Part shown: one piece after another, positions 47,086-55,962 of the stretch | Layout: the number at the start of each line of letters is the position of its first letter | How positions within the stretch are numbered: position 1 is the stretch's first letter | NCBI GenBank assembly: GCA_003820375.1 | Contig: RPQH01000017.1 | Span: forward strand, 1-60,044 | Direction of reading: 5' to 3' | Source: Ignavibacteriota bacterium | Lineage (GTDB): Bacteria; Bacteroidota; Ignavibacteria; Tepidaquicellales; OLB5 | Length of the DNA: 60,044 nt | The notes under the pieces: model-generated | The model's database searches: none | What the model was told of the DNA's origin: nothing | The model's input: only the letters and a program-made list of their open reading frames with translations | Translations under genes and position numbers: made by a program

Positions 47086-48108
47086 TTGGATATTGACGCT
47101 AAAATTAAATTAGGAGTAATCGGATGCGGATATTGGGGACCAAATCTGATAAGAAATTTTTCAAGCCTACCCAATTGTATAGTAAAAACAGCAAGTGATT
47201 TAAAACCCGGCAGATTAGAATTTATAAAAAAAGATTTTCCTTTTATAGAAATAACCGGCGATTATAAAAAAATAATTGAAGATAAATCTATTGATGCAGT
47301 ATGTATTGCAACGCCTGTAACTACACATAAATGTATTGCCGAAGAAGCACTTAAAGCAGGCAAACATGTTTTTGTTGAAAAGCCTATGACTAACAGCTCG
47401 GAAGATGCTGTTACTTTGGTTGAAACAGCAAAAAAGCTAAACAGAAAACTGGCAGTGGGTCATGTATTTCAATTTGCGCCGGCTGTCAGAAAAATTAAGG
47501 AACTTCTGCAATCCGAATCAATCGGTAAGGTGATGCATATAACATCCACTAGAATAAACCTTGGACCCCCGGAAACTGAGGTAGATGTAATCTGGGACCT
47601 GGGTCCACATGATTTTTCCATCATTCTTTATCTTCTTGAAGAAATTCCTGTTGATGTAAATTGTTTAAGGAACTCATTTCCATTTAATCCTTCAAAGGTT
47701 AAGGGTACTTCAATTCCTTTAGTAAATGATGCGCACATTGATTTGAAGTTTGAAAGCGGTATAACTTCACATATTCATTTAAGCTGGCTGTCTTCAAATA
47801 AGACAAGACTTATGCAGATTTTTGGAACAGAAGGCACAATTGTATATGATGAAATGCTGGCATTGGATGGAAAAGTTAAGCTGTACGGAAAAGGAATAGA
47901 TAATAGAATCAATAGTAAAGCATCAGATACAGTTAAGCTCGGCTACCAGGCCGGCGAAATCCACATTGTTCCTTTGGAGCAGCACGAACCTCTGAGAATG
48001 GAGTGCGGGGAGTTTATTAATTCAATAGTTAATGATACAAAACCGGTAAATGACGGGTTAATAGGGCTTGAAGTAGTAAAGTTGTTAGAATGTTCAAGCA
48101 AAGTTTAA
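47086..48108 (+). CDS. Gfo/Idh/MocA-family NAD-dependent sugar oxidoreductase
   Basis: The 340-residue protein has an N-terminal Rossmann fold (GVIGCGYWGPNLIRNF, about 9-24) and the family blocks AVCIATPVTTHKCIAEEALKAGKHVFVEKP and GHVFQFAPAV, then a C-terminal alpha/beta domain with WDLGPHDFSI. In sugar clusters such enzymes oxidise C3 of a UDP- or dTDP-sugar so that a DegT enzyme can aminate it (WlbA/WbpB-type). The start is TTG, with an AGGAGG site 13 bases upstream and no nearby ATG. It is six bases after the sugar transferase gene. Substrate identity is inferred from the neighbours. Confidence 0.9.
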   Translation: MDIDAKIKLGVIGCGYWGPNLIRNFSSLPNCIVKTASDLKPGRLEFIKKDFPFIEITGDYKKIIEDKSIDAVCIATPVTTHKCIAEEALKAGKHVFVEKPMTNSSEDAVTLVETAKKLNRKLAVGHVFQFAPAVRKIKELLQSESIGKVMHITSTRINLGPPETEVDVIWDLGPHDFSIILYLLEEIPVDVNCLRNSFPFNPSKVKGTSIPLVNDAHIDLKFESGITSHIHLSWLSSNKTRLMQIFGTEGTIVYDEMLALDGKVKLYGKGIDNRINSKASDTVKLGYQAGEIHIVPLEQHEPLRMECGEFINSIVNDTKPVNDGLIGLEVVKLLECSSKV

Positions 48109-48128
48109 ACCGGTAAATTATATTATAA

Positions 48129-48707
48129 ATGTCTGAAAAAAATTATTTTGTACACCCAACAGCCCTTTGTGAAAGTGACACAATCGGCAAAAATACCAGA
48201 ATTTGGGCTTTTGCTCATATTCTAAAAAATGTTATTATTGGAGAAGATTGTAATTTATGTGATTACGCTTTTGTTGAAAGCGGAGTTACAATAGGCAACA
48301 GAGTAACGGTAAAAAACGGCATCTCGATCTGGGATGGAGTAACAATAGAAGATGATGTATTCCTGGGACCAAATTGTGTTCTTACAAATGACCTTTTTCC
48401 CAGGAGTAAGGTATATCATGGTGAAAATATAAAAACTCTGCTGAAAAAAGGAGCAAGCATAGGAGCTAATGCAACAATAATTTGCGGAATAACTTTAGGG
48501 AAGTATTCCATGGTTGGGGCAGGAGCTGTTGTTACAAAAGATGTTCCTGATTTTGCGCTTGTAATCGGGAATCCCGCAAAGTTTTTTTATTGGATATCAA
48601 AAACCGGCGAAAAATTAATTTTTAAAGATGGTATTGCTGAAGATAATGCCGGGAACAAATATAAGCTGATAAAAGAGTTATCTTCAGAATACGTCGTAGA
48701 ATTATAA
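48129..48707 (+). CDS. Left-handed beta-helix sugar N-acetyltransferase (WbpD/WlbB/FdtC-like)
   Basis: The 192-residue protein consists of hexapeptide repeats (IGKNTRIW, IGEDCNL, IGNRVTV, IEDDVFLGPNCV, IGANATIICGITLGKYSMVGAGAVVTKDV). The blocks HPTALCESDTIG, FLGPNCVLTNDLFPR and KKGASIGANATI match the acetyltransferases that act on 3-amino-sugar nucleotides. It would acetylate the amino group made by the DegT enzyme. Together the oxidoreductase, aminotransferase and acetyltransferase make a standard trio for a 3-acetamido sugar. A terminal extension GEKLIFKDGIAEDNAGNKYK is typical of this subgroup. Confidence 0.92.
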   Translation: MSEKNYFVHPTALCESDTIGKNTRIWAFAHILKNVIIGEDCNLCDYAFVESGVTIGNRVTVKNGISIWDGVTIEDDVFLGPNCVLTNDLFPRSKVYHGENIKTLLKKGASIGANATIICGITLGKYSMVGAGAVVTKDVPDFALVIGNPAKFFYWISKTGEKLIFKDGIAEDNAGNKYKLIKELSSEYVVEL

Positions 48708-48721
48708 AAAGAACTACTTAG

Positions 48722-49711
48722 ATGATAATTTCCGAAACGCCATTACGAATTAGTCTGGCTGGCGGCGGCACTGATTTGCAAAATTATTATTCGCAGCATG
48801 ACGGCTTTGTTGTCAGTACTGCAATAGATAAATATCTTTATGTAATTGTTAAAGAAAGATTCGACGATTTTATTTATGTTGATTACTCAACAAAAGAAAT
48901 TGTAAGCAATATAGATGACATTCAGCATGATTTGGTGAGAGAAGCCGCTAAGTTAACAGGTTTAAAAAAAGGATTTGAAATCCTGATGCTCGCAGATATT
49001 CCTTCAGAAGGTTCAGGGCTTGGTTCTTCAAGCAGCTTATCCGTCGGGTTACTTAATGCATTTTATCAATTCCAGGGTGTTCAGATTACAGCAAAACAGC
49101 TTGCCGAGGAAGCATGCAAAATTGAAATTGATATACTTGAAAGACCTATCGGTAAACAGGACCAATACATAGCCGCATACGGCGGATTGAAAAGCTTTAA
49201 ATTTTGCAAAAACGAAATAGTTGAAGTAAATGATATCATGCTCGATAATGAACACAAAAGGAAACTGGGTTCAAACCTGCTGTTATTTTTTACAAACACA
49301 ACACGCAAGGCCGGCTCAATACTTGAAGAGCAGAGAAAAAATATAAAAAATACTCTTGAATTCCATCATAAGATTAAAGAATTAGCATACTGCACATTAG
49401 AATCCTTGAATAAAATGGATATCGATAAAGTAGGTGAAAATCTCAGGATGAACTGGGAATGGAAGAAAAAACTTGCAAATAATGTGACAAACGAGGATAT
49501 TGAAAGAATGCATGATATTGCAATGGAAAACGGTGCTTTAGGAGCTAAGATATCAGGAGCCGGAGGCGGAGGATTTTTGCTGGTTTATTGTGAAAGAAAT
49601 AACCAGGACAGGTTAAGACATGCTATGCGTGAATACAGGGAACTGCCGTTCCTTTTGGAAAAATTCGGAAGTAAGATAATTTTTAACCAAAGCAGATACG
49701 ACATTAAATAA
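48722..49711 (+). CDS. hddA: D-glycero-alpha-D-manno-heptose 7-phosphate kinase (GHMP kinase)
   Basis: The 329-residue GHMP kinase starts ISETPLRISLAGGGTDLQNYY (family start), has the ATP-binding motif SEGSGLGSSSSLSVG (95-109), and ends with ALGAKISGAGGGGFLLVY (about 275-292). The combination of TPLRISLAGGGTD and GSGLGSSS fits HddA, which makes heptose 1,7-bisphosphate (alpha form) on the way to GDP-heptose. GmhA, which makes its substrate, is encoded two genes downstream. GmhB and HddC are not in the window. A different GHMP sugar kinase, such as an L-fucose or mannose kinase, remains possible. Confidence 0.87.
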   Translation: MIISETPLRISLAGGGTDLQNYYSQHDGFVVSTAIDKYLYVIVKERFDDFIYVDYSTKEIVSNIDDIQHDLVREAAKLTGLKKGFEILMLADIPSEGSGLGSSSSLSVGLLNAFYQFQGVQITAKQLAEEACKIEIDILERPIGKQDQYIAAYGGLKSFKFCKNEIVEVNDIMLDNEHKRKLGSNLLLFFTNTTRKAGSILEEQRKNIKNTLEFHHKIKELAYCTLESLNKMDIDKVGENLRMNWEWKKKLANNVTNEDIERMHDIAMENGALGAKISGAGGGGFLLVYCERNNQDRLRHAMREYRELPFLLEKFGSKIIFNQSRYDIK

Positions 49712-49714
49712 TTT

Positions 49715-50833
49715 ATGGAATTAGTACTTGTTACAGGCGGTGCAGGATTCATAGGCTCTCATACGGTTGATAGGTTACTATCCATGGGCTATGGCGTAAG
49801 GATTCTGGATAATCTCCAAAAACCTGTTCATCTTAAAGGCAAACCTGATTATATTCCTGATGAAGCTGAGTTTATTTTAGGTGATATTAGAGATAAAGAA
49901 ACTGTCAGAAAAGCATTAAAAGGTGTTGATTATGTTTTTCATCTTGCAGCATACCAGGATTACCTTCCTGATTTTTCAACCTTCTTTCATGTTAATTCCG
50001 TTGGAACAGCTTTAATATATGAAATTGCAGTTGCAGAAAATTTAAAGATAAAAAAAATAATAGTTGCTTCTTCACAATTTGTTAACGGAGAAGGAATTTA
50101 CAAATCTGCTGACGGAAAGTATTACTACCCCAAAAGAAGGTCAAACGAACAGCTTGAAAAAGGGATATGGGATTTTCTTGATGAAAATGGGAAACCTTTA
50201 CAGTGGCAATGGACACCTGAAACATACGCTTCTCCGCCAAATCAATATGCCATGTCTAAATATTCACAGGAGTTAATGGCATTAAATTTCGGTGAAAGAT
50301 ATAATATACCCAGCGTTGCACTGCGTTATTCAATTGTACAGGGTTCACGGCAGTCATTTTATAATATGTACAGCGGTGCATGCAGGATTTTTTCCTTAAG
50401 CTACTTCTTCGATAAGCCGCCTGTTATATATGAAGACGGGAATATGATGAGAGACTTTGTGAATGTTCATGATGTGGTTGATGCAAATATTCTAATGATG
50501 CAGGATGACAGGGCTGACTACCAGGCGTTTTGTGTCGGCGGCGGAAAAGATTATTCGGTAAAAGAATTTGCAAACATAGTAGCAAAAGAATTCGGAAAAG
50601 AAGATATAAAACCGCTAATAAACGGCGAATACAGGTTTGGCGATACCAGAAATGCATGTTCGGATATATCGAAAATAAAAACTTTGGGCTGGGCTCCCAA
50701 AAGAGATGCTTATGACAGTGTTAAGGAATATGTGAATTACCTCAAATCTCAGACTGATATTGATGATATTCTTGAATATTCTCAAAAAACCATGAAAAAC
50801 CTGAATGTTGTCAGAAAAGCCGCATCAAAATAA
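49715..50833 (+). CDS. NAD-dependent sugar-nucleotide epimerase/dehydratase (extended SDR)
   Basis: The 372-residue protein is an extended short-chain dehydrogenase: VTGGAGFIGSH (6-16), DIRD (57-60), HLAAYQDYLP (76-85), and catalytic Tyr178/Lys182 (YAMSKYSQE). It is related to NDP-sugar epimerases and dehydratases; the segment KPLQWQWTPETYASPPNQ just before the Tyr is an unusual insertion that may shape the sugar site. It begins 3 bases after the heptose-kinase gene, so it might modify the heptose nucleotide (as in 6-deoxyheptose synthesis) or another sugar nucleotide of the operon. The product cannot be fixed from sequence. Confidence 0.88.
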   Translation: MELVLVTGGAGFIGSHTVDRLLSMGYGVRILDNLQKPVHLKGKPDYIPDEAEFILGDIRDKETVRKALKGVDYVFHLAAYQDYLPDFSTFFHVNSVGTALIYEIAVAENLKIKKIIVASSQFVNGEGIYKSADGKYYYPKRRSNEQLEKGIWDFLDENGKPLQWQWTPETYASPPNQYAMSKYSQELMALNFGERYNIPSVALRYSIVQGSRQSFYNMYSGACRIFSLSYFFDKPPVIYEDGNMMRDFVNVHDVVDANILMMQDDRADYQAFCVGGGKDYSVKEFANIVAKEFGKEDIKPLINGEYRFGDTRNACSDISKIKTLGWAPKRDAYDSVKEYVNYLKSQTDIDDILEYSQKTMKNLNVVRKAASK

Positions 50834-50899
50834 TTTTTAATTTATCATTGAGTAAAAACTTAATTTATTGTATGTTTCATACCTTTAAGACAGGAAAAC

Positions 50900-51469
50900 A
50901 TGAATTTTAACAGTTACAAAAATACCATAACTAAAGTTATGGATTCTATTGATATTAAGGAAGTTGAAATATTAACAGACCTTCTGGTTGAAGCATACGT
51001 AAAAAACAAATTTGTATTTGTTATAGGCAACGGCGGGAGCGCGGCAAATGCTTCACATTTTGCACAGGACCTGGCTAAAGGTACACGCCTTAAACATGAC
51101 CAGCCGAAGAGAATTAAAGCATTAAGCTTAACTGATAATCTTCCTTTTATTACCGCACAGGGTAATGACGAAGGCTATGACAGTATATTTGAGCAGCAGC
51201 TGAGAACCTTTGCGGCTCCGGGTGATATGGTGATTGCTATCAGCGGCTCCGGAAACAGCCCTAATATTATTAAAGCGATAGAGTGGGCTAACAATGAAGG
51301 TTTGACTACTATCGGTATTACCGGCTTTGACGGCGGAAAATTAAAGAAGATTGCTCACCACTCGGTAAATGTTATACTTAATGATATGTGTACCTCGGAA
51401 AGCATTCATTCCATTATCTTTCATTATATTATATTAGAAATGCGGGAAAGATTAAAGGATTTAGATTAA
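50900..51469 (+). CDS. gmhA: Sedoheptulose 7-phosphate isomerase GmhA (SIS domain)
   Basis: The 189-residue protein is a single SIS domain with VIGNGGSAANASHFAQDLAKGTR (about 41-63), LSLTDNLPFITAQGNDEGYDSIFEQQL, ISGSGNSPNIIKAI and the C-terminal helix with SESIHSIIFHYI, all matching GmhA. The enzyme turns sedoheptulose 7-phosphate into D-glycero-D-manno-heptose 7-phosphate. It supplies the kinase encoded upstream. The 66-base gap to the preceding gene is the largest in this part of the operon. Confidence 0.92.
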   Translation: MNFNSYKNTITKVMDSIDIKEVEILTDLLVEAYVKNKFVFVIGNGGSAANASHFAQDLAKGTRLKHDQPKRIKALSLTDNLPFITAQGNDEGYDSIFEQQLRTFAAPGDMVIAISGSGNSPNIIKAIEWANNEGLTTIGITGFDGGKLKKIAHHSVNVILNDMCTSESIHSIIFHYIILEMRERLKDLD

Positions 51470-51509
51470 ATCTGCTGTATAATCTTTCGAAAAAAATAAA
51501 TTAAAAATT

Positions 51510-53216
51510 ATGAGCAAAAAGAAATACTGCTTTTTCGTTTTTTTTATTATATCTATTCTTTTTCTTTCCGGTTCAAAAATTTATTCACAAGTTGAGCTTG
51601 TTCCGCCCTCAAACAGGATATATGATTTCCTTGAGAGAATGTATATCAATAAGGTGATAAATAATTATTCACCTTCCATGATACCAATTTCAAGGCGTGA
51701 GATTGCAGGGTTCTTAAAAGAAATAGAAAACAAAAGAACGAATATATCTTCAACCGATAAAAAACTGCTGGATGATTTCAATATAGAATTTGAATATGAC
51801 ATTAACCGCACACTTAAAAAATCCGTTTCTTTATTTTCTGATTTTAAAATCTCAAACATATTCACCAATAAAAAGCAGAAATATCTTTATGCAATGGCAG
51901 ATTCTTCATCTGCTTTTTTCTGGGATGGTATAGGAGAGCTAAGATATAACGGGGCAGACGGTGATTCATTGGGAAAACCGCATGTTCTGCTCGGACAGCT
52001 TGGTACAAGATTAAGAGGTACATTGTTTAATTCAGTCGGATATTACTTTAGATTATCAAATGGTGTTAGGTTAGGCGGAACTGATAAAGATGCATTATTT
52101 GCGGCTTCATTTGACCCCCAGCTTGCTTCAACAAGAAAATTTATAAGTGAAGGCAGTAAGACATACGATAATTTCGAAGGTTATTTGCGTTACGCTACTT
52201 CGGCCGATTGGCTCGGATTAACAATCGGAAGAGAAGCTTTAAATATGGGACCCGGTTATTTAGATAACTTATTTTTATCAAATAAAAATGTTGCACCGTT
52301 TGATTTTTTAAAGTTAGACCTGCATTATAAAAAGATTAGATACTCTTTTTTTCATTCAAGTATTGTTGGCAGCGATACAGCAGGTGTACAGTTGTCATCC
52401 AAATACCTTGTTTTCCACCGGGTAGAAATCGGGCCGATGTTTTCCGGTTTCATGAAGCTTGGATTCAGTGAAATGCTGTTATACAGTAACACACCAATAA
52501 ATTTTGCTTTCTTAAATCCATTTGCATTTTTAACCTCTGCCGATTTGAACGCCGAGCTTCCCGGCAAAGATGCCAATAATGCATTAATCGGAATAGATGC
52601 ACAATTCTTTCCCGTGAAAAAATTATCTCTGCAAGGCAGCTTATTAATAGATGATTTAGATTTTGAAACACTGGGAAAATCAAATGCAGCATCAAATACC
52701 AATAAGTTTGCGTTCCAGGGCGGATTAAGCTGGCAGGATGCTTTCATGCTGAAAAATCTTAACTTGATTTATGAGTTTACTCATATTGAACCGTTTGTAT
52801 ACACACACAGACTAAATAAAAATTCATATACTCATTGGAATCTGCCTTTAGGTCATGCTTTAAATCCGAATTCCGATGAACATGCTTTCAATTTATCATA
52901 TAATTTAGGCAGCAGGTTGAATGTTAATCTTATGTACCAGCTTCAAAGAACAGGACTGAATTATTTTGACAGTACAGGTAATTTTATTAACGTTGGTTCA
53001 TCTATTCTCCGCGGTGAAAATGATGTGGTAGTAAAAAACGAATTTCTCAGAGGAATACGCTTGAACAGAAATATCATAACTGCTGAGCTTACATGGCAGC
53101 CGATCTTACAATACTTTTTAACTGTAAGATATCAGAACAGGTCTTATGATTATACAGAGCAAAACAGAACCCTTTCTGATAATATTTTCTGGGGAATATT
53201 CCGGATAGACTATTAG
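51510..53216 (+). CDS. Wzi-like outer-membrane capsule assembly protein
   Basis: The 568-residue protein has a signal peptide (FFVFFIISILFLSGSKIYSQ) and an outer-membrane barrel. The N-terminal VPPSNRIYDFLERMYI...ISRREIAGFL block and LTIGREALNMGPGYLDNLFLSN match the capsule assembly Wzi family. In E. coli Wzi is a surface lectin that holds capsule to the cell. It lies at the end of the polysaccharide operon, so it may attach the glycan made by the upstream genes to the cell surface. Confidence 0.88.
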   Translation: MSKKKYCFFVFFIISILFLSGSKIYSQVELVPPSNRIYDFLERMYINKVINNYSPSMIPISRREIAGFLKEIENKRTNISSTDKKLLDDFNIEFEYDINRTLKKSVSLFSDFKISNIFTNKKQKYLYAMADSSSAFFWDGIGELRYNGADGDSLGKPHVLLGQLGTRLRGTLFNSVGYYFRLSNGVRLGGTDKDALFAASFDPQLASTRKFISEGSKTYDNFEGYLRYATSADWLGLTIGREALNMGPGYLDNLFLSNKNVAPFDFLKLDLHYKKIRYSFFHSSIVGSDTAGVQLSSKYLVFHRVEIGPMFSGFMKLGFSEMLLYSNTPINFAFLNPFAFLTSADLNAELPGKDANNALIGIDAQFFPVKKLSLQGSLLIDDLDFETLGKSNAASNTNKFAFQGGLSWQDAFMLKNLNLIYEFTHIEPFVYTHRLNKNSYTHWNLPLGHALNPNSDEHAFNLSYNLGSRLNVNLMYQLQRTGLNYFDSTGNFINVGSSILRGENDVVVKNEFLRGIRLNRNIITAELTWQPILQYFLTVRYQNRSYDYTEQNRTLSDNIFWGIFRIDY

Positions 53217-53223
53217 TTATTAT

Positions 53224-54393
53224 ATGGATATAAATAAAAAAATAAAAGATTTAGCACGTAAATATTCCGGTAATATTATTGAACTAAGAAGAACAATACA
53301 TCAAAATCCGGAAGTAGCTTTCAAAGAATATGAAACTTCAAAGCTGGTTTACAATAAACTATCTAAGCTAAAATTAAACAGGGTAGATAAAATTACTGAA
53401 ACCGGTGTTGTTGCTTTGTTAAATGATAAAAGTACAAAGTGTGTAGGATTAAGAGCAGACCTTGATGCTCTTCCAATTCATGAAAACACGGGTCTGCCGT
53501 TTGCCTCTAAAAATCCCGGTGTAATGCATGCCTGCGGCCATGATGCCCATACTGCTATGCTGTATGGAGCTGCACTGATTCTATCTGAATTAAAAGATGA
53601 GCTAAATGGCAATGTAAAATTTATTTTTCAACCGGCAGAGGAAAAGAATCCCGGCGGAGCTTCAATACTTGTAAAAGAAGGTGTTCTGAATAATCCCCGG
53701 GTTAATGCAATTTTCGGACAGCATGTAATTGTAGATAAACCGGCAGGAACCCTTGGCTTTTACCCGGGTGTTATGATGGCTTCGCAGGATGAGCTATACA
53801 TTACCATTTACGGCAAAACAGGACACGGTGCAAAACCGCACCTGACAATAGACCCTATTGTTGCTGCTTCACAGGTAATTCTTGCTTTGCAAACAATCGT
53901 ATCAAGGAATACCAGCCCCTATGACCCGGTAGTAATAACAATAGGAAAAATCGAAGGCGGGAGTGCAACCAACATTATTCCTGCTGAAGTTAAGCTTTCG
54001 GGTACAATAAGAACGTTAAACGAAAAACTCCGCAAGAAAACGTTAAAGCAGATAGACAGAACAATAAAAGGTATTACATCAGCTTCCGGTGCAAAATATA
54101 AATTCGAAATATCACCCGGTTATCCTGAATTAATCAATGATGAGCAGTTAACGGATTTTGCAACTGAAACAGCAAAAGAGTTTATAGGAAGCAGGAATGT
54201 TTTTGAAGCTGAAAGATTAATGGGTGCCGAGGATTTTGCTTTTTACCTGAAAAAAGTACCCGGTACATTTTATAGAATTGGTGTCGGGAATACTACTGAT
54301 ATTCATACCCCGACAATAAATCTTGATGAATCTGCATTATCAACAGGTGCAGGATTCATGGCTTACCTTGCATGGAATTATTTAAATTCTTAG
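53224..54393 (+). CDS. M20-family amidohydrolase (N-acyl amino acid/hippurate type)
   Basis: The 389-residue protein belongs to peptidase family M20D. It shows HQNPEVAFKEYETS, GLRADLDALPIHENTGLPFAS, the metal site MHACGHDAHTAML, the catalytic base and ligand QPAEEKNPGGA, and the lid-domain segment GKTGHGAKPHLTIDPIVAAS. The last block GAEDFAFYLKKVPG carries another metal ligand. The family cleaves amide bonds of acylated amino acids. It starts 8 bases after the Wzi gene and so is the last gene of the operon, though its link to polysaccharide is unclear. A terminator follows. Its TAG stop begins TAGAGTT, like the array-bearing genes. Confidence 0.92.
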   Translation: MDINKKIKDLARKYSGNIIELRRTIHQNPEVAFKEYETSKLVYNKLSKLKLNRVDKITETGVVALLNDKSTKCVGLRADLDALPIHENTGLPFASKNPGVMHACGHDAHTAMLYGAALILSELKDELNGNVKFIFQPAEEKNPGGASILVKEGVLNNPRVNAIFGQHVIVDKPAGTLGFYPGVMMASQDELYITIYGKTGHGAKPHLTIDPIVAASQVILALQTIVSRNTSPYDPVVITIGKIEGGSATNIIPAEVKLSGTIRTLNEKLRKKTLKQIDRTIKGITSASGAKYKFEISPGYPELINDEQLTDFATETAKEFIGSRNVFEAERLMGAEDFAFYLKKVPGTFYRIGVGNTTDIHTPTINLDESALSTGAGFMAYLAWNYLNS

Positions 54394-54417
54394 AGTTGGA
54401 AACAGGCAGTTTGAAAC

Positions 54418-54447
54418 ACAAAAGCCGTTTTTTAAAACGGCTTTTGT
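54418..54447. terminator. Bidirectional terminator after the polysaccharide operon
   Basis: ACAAAAGCCGTTTT (54418-54431) and AAAACGGCTTTTGT (54434-54447) form a 14-base perfect stem with an A/T tract on both sides. It separates the convergent M20 and kelch-like genes. Confidence 0.88.
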
Positions 54448-54493
54448 ATTATATGATACGGGTGTTTACTATTTACAATAGTGACATATGTCA

Positions 54494-55858
54494 CTATTTC
54501 AATAATAACATTTTCTTTGATTCCTTAAAGTCACCGGAAATTAATGTATAGAAATAAATACCGCTCGCTAATGAGTTTTTTCTAAACATAACAGAATGGG
54601 TTCCTGCCTGCTTATATTCATTTACTAATATTGATATCTCTCTTCCCAATACATCTGTAACAACTAATTTAATTACGCCTGCTTTTGGCAAAGAATAATT
54701 AATAACTGTTGAAGGATTAAAAGGATTAGGATAATTTTGATACAGCTTGTAACCTTGTGGAACATTTTCACCTTTACCCGTAATACCTATATAAGGATTG
54801 AAAAAAGTATATTTCGAAGATATATCTGTAAATGCAAGATTGTTAAAGATACCGCCAAATAAATAAAAATGGACTGAATCAGCAGTTGAAATAACAGATA
54901 TTGATGTGATATTGGAAATTGAATCCTGCATATCAGGTAAAAATCTTCTCCAGGTAAAAGTAGTATCAACAATATTTAATCCCCAAATTTGAGGAACAGC
55001 CAAAGTATCATGAATAGCAGGACCGAACAGCATGTAGTTTGCCCATTTTCCGCCTGCCACCCTGTAAACAGAAGTACCAAACGGTGTAACTCCAAGGTCT
55101 TTCCAATCCAATTCCAATGCTGTATCAAGAGCAGGATTAAATATAGTATGATAGACCTTATTCAAGCCTAAATACCCAAAACCCCCTACAACAACTAGGT
55201 TACTATCCAGAATCTCTGCTTGTGCTGTAACAACAGGTGTACTGAATGTAGTTGTTAAAGTTCTCCATGAATTATAAAAGGGATCAAAAATCCTGACAGT
55301 ATTTGTAGCACCGGAAAAGCCGCCGGTTGAACCGCCGATAGTAACTATTAAGCTGTCACTCCATACGCAAACCGCCATTTCCTGTATAAACGGAGCAGGA
55401 GTACTTGCCTTTTGTACCCATTTATTGCTGTCTAATAAATACATAAACAGTGCACCGTCCGGAATATTAAAATTTGAATTAATAGAGCCGACCAAATAAA
55501 TTGAATCTCTAACTGTAACAAGTTTACCGAAAGCCCTTCCGACCGGTAATGAATCTGCTGCAGAATAAGAATTATTAACAGGGTCATAAAAAAAACATGT
55601 TCTTTGAGGAGCCAAAGAAGAGTTAAGCCCGCCGCAAATTAATATCTTGTTAATTGAAGGTATATAACAAGAAACAACACCGCATAATGGTTGAGGAACA
55701 GGAGATACATAGTTCCATGTTCCGTTTGTTGAATCTGAATATGAGTTAAACAGCCAATGTTCATTATTTGCTTTGTGTTTCTCAATAAATAATACACTTT
55801 GCTGAGCATATGCAGATACTGATAGGAGCAGTAATATTGCAATAAAAATTTGCCTCAT
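54494..55858 (-). CDS. Kelch-like beta-propeller protein with T9SS sorting domain
   Basis: From the ATG at 55858 the protein has 454 residues: a signal peptide (MRQIFIAILLLLSVSAYAQ), five or six kelch-type repeats (for example ICGGLNSSLAPQRTCFFYDP, LPVGRAFGKLVTVRDSIYLVG, MAVCVWSDSLIVTIGGSTGG) and a T9SS sorting domain at the end (YKLYQNYPNPFNPSTVINYSL ... ESKKMLLLK). The frame extends to 55900, but that start adds a non-signal leader. Kelch propellers bind protein or carbohydrate partners; the ligand is unknown. Confidence 0.88.
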   Translation of the reverse strand: MRQIFIAILLLLSVSAYAQQSVLFIEKHKANNEHWLFNSYSDSTNGTWNYVSPVPQPLCGVVSCYIPSINKILICGGLNSSLAPQRTCFFYDPVNNSYSAADSLPVGRAFGKLVTVRDSIYLVGSINSNFNIPDGALFMYLLDSNKWVQKASTPAPFIQEMAVCVWSDSLIVTIGGSTGGFSGATNTVRIFDPFYNSWRTLTTTFSTPVVTAQAEILDSNLVVVGGFGYLGLNKVYHTIFNPALDTALELDWKDLGVTPFGTSVYRVAGGKWANYMLFGPAIHDTLAVPQIWGLNIVDTTFTWRRFLPDMQDSISNITSISVISTADSVHFYLFGGIFNNLAFTDISSKYTFFNPYIGITGKGENVPQGYKLYQNYPNPFNPSTVINYSLPKAGVIKLVVTDVLGREISILVNEYKQAGTHSVMFRKNSLASGIYFYTLISGDFKESKKMLLLK

Positions 55859-55913
55859 AATATTACAAGTTAAATAATAAAACAAATAAAAAAAGTGCAA
55901 ATTATCAAATAAA

Positions 55914-55939
55914 AAAAGCCCGGCGGATGCCGGGCTTTT
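55914..55939. terminator. Terminator of the 55963 gene
   Basis: AAAAGCCCGGC (55914-55924) and GCCGGGCTTTT (55929-55939) form an 11-base stem with a 4-base loop. On the minus strand the stem ends in TTTTTTT. It lies 24 bases past the stop of the T9SS cargo gene. Confidence 0.9.
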
Positions 55940-55962
55940 GTATAAAATTGCTTTTCAGCAAA

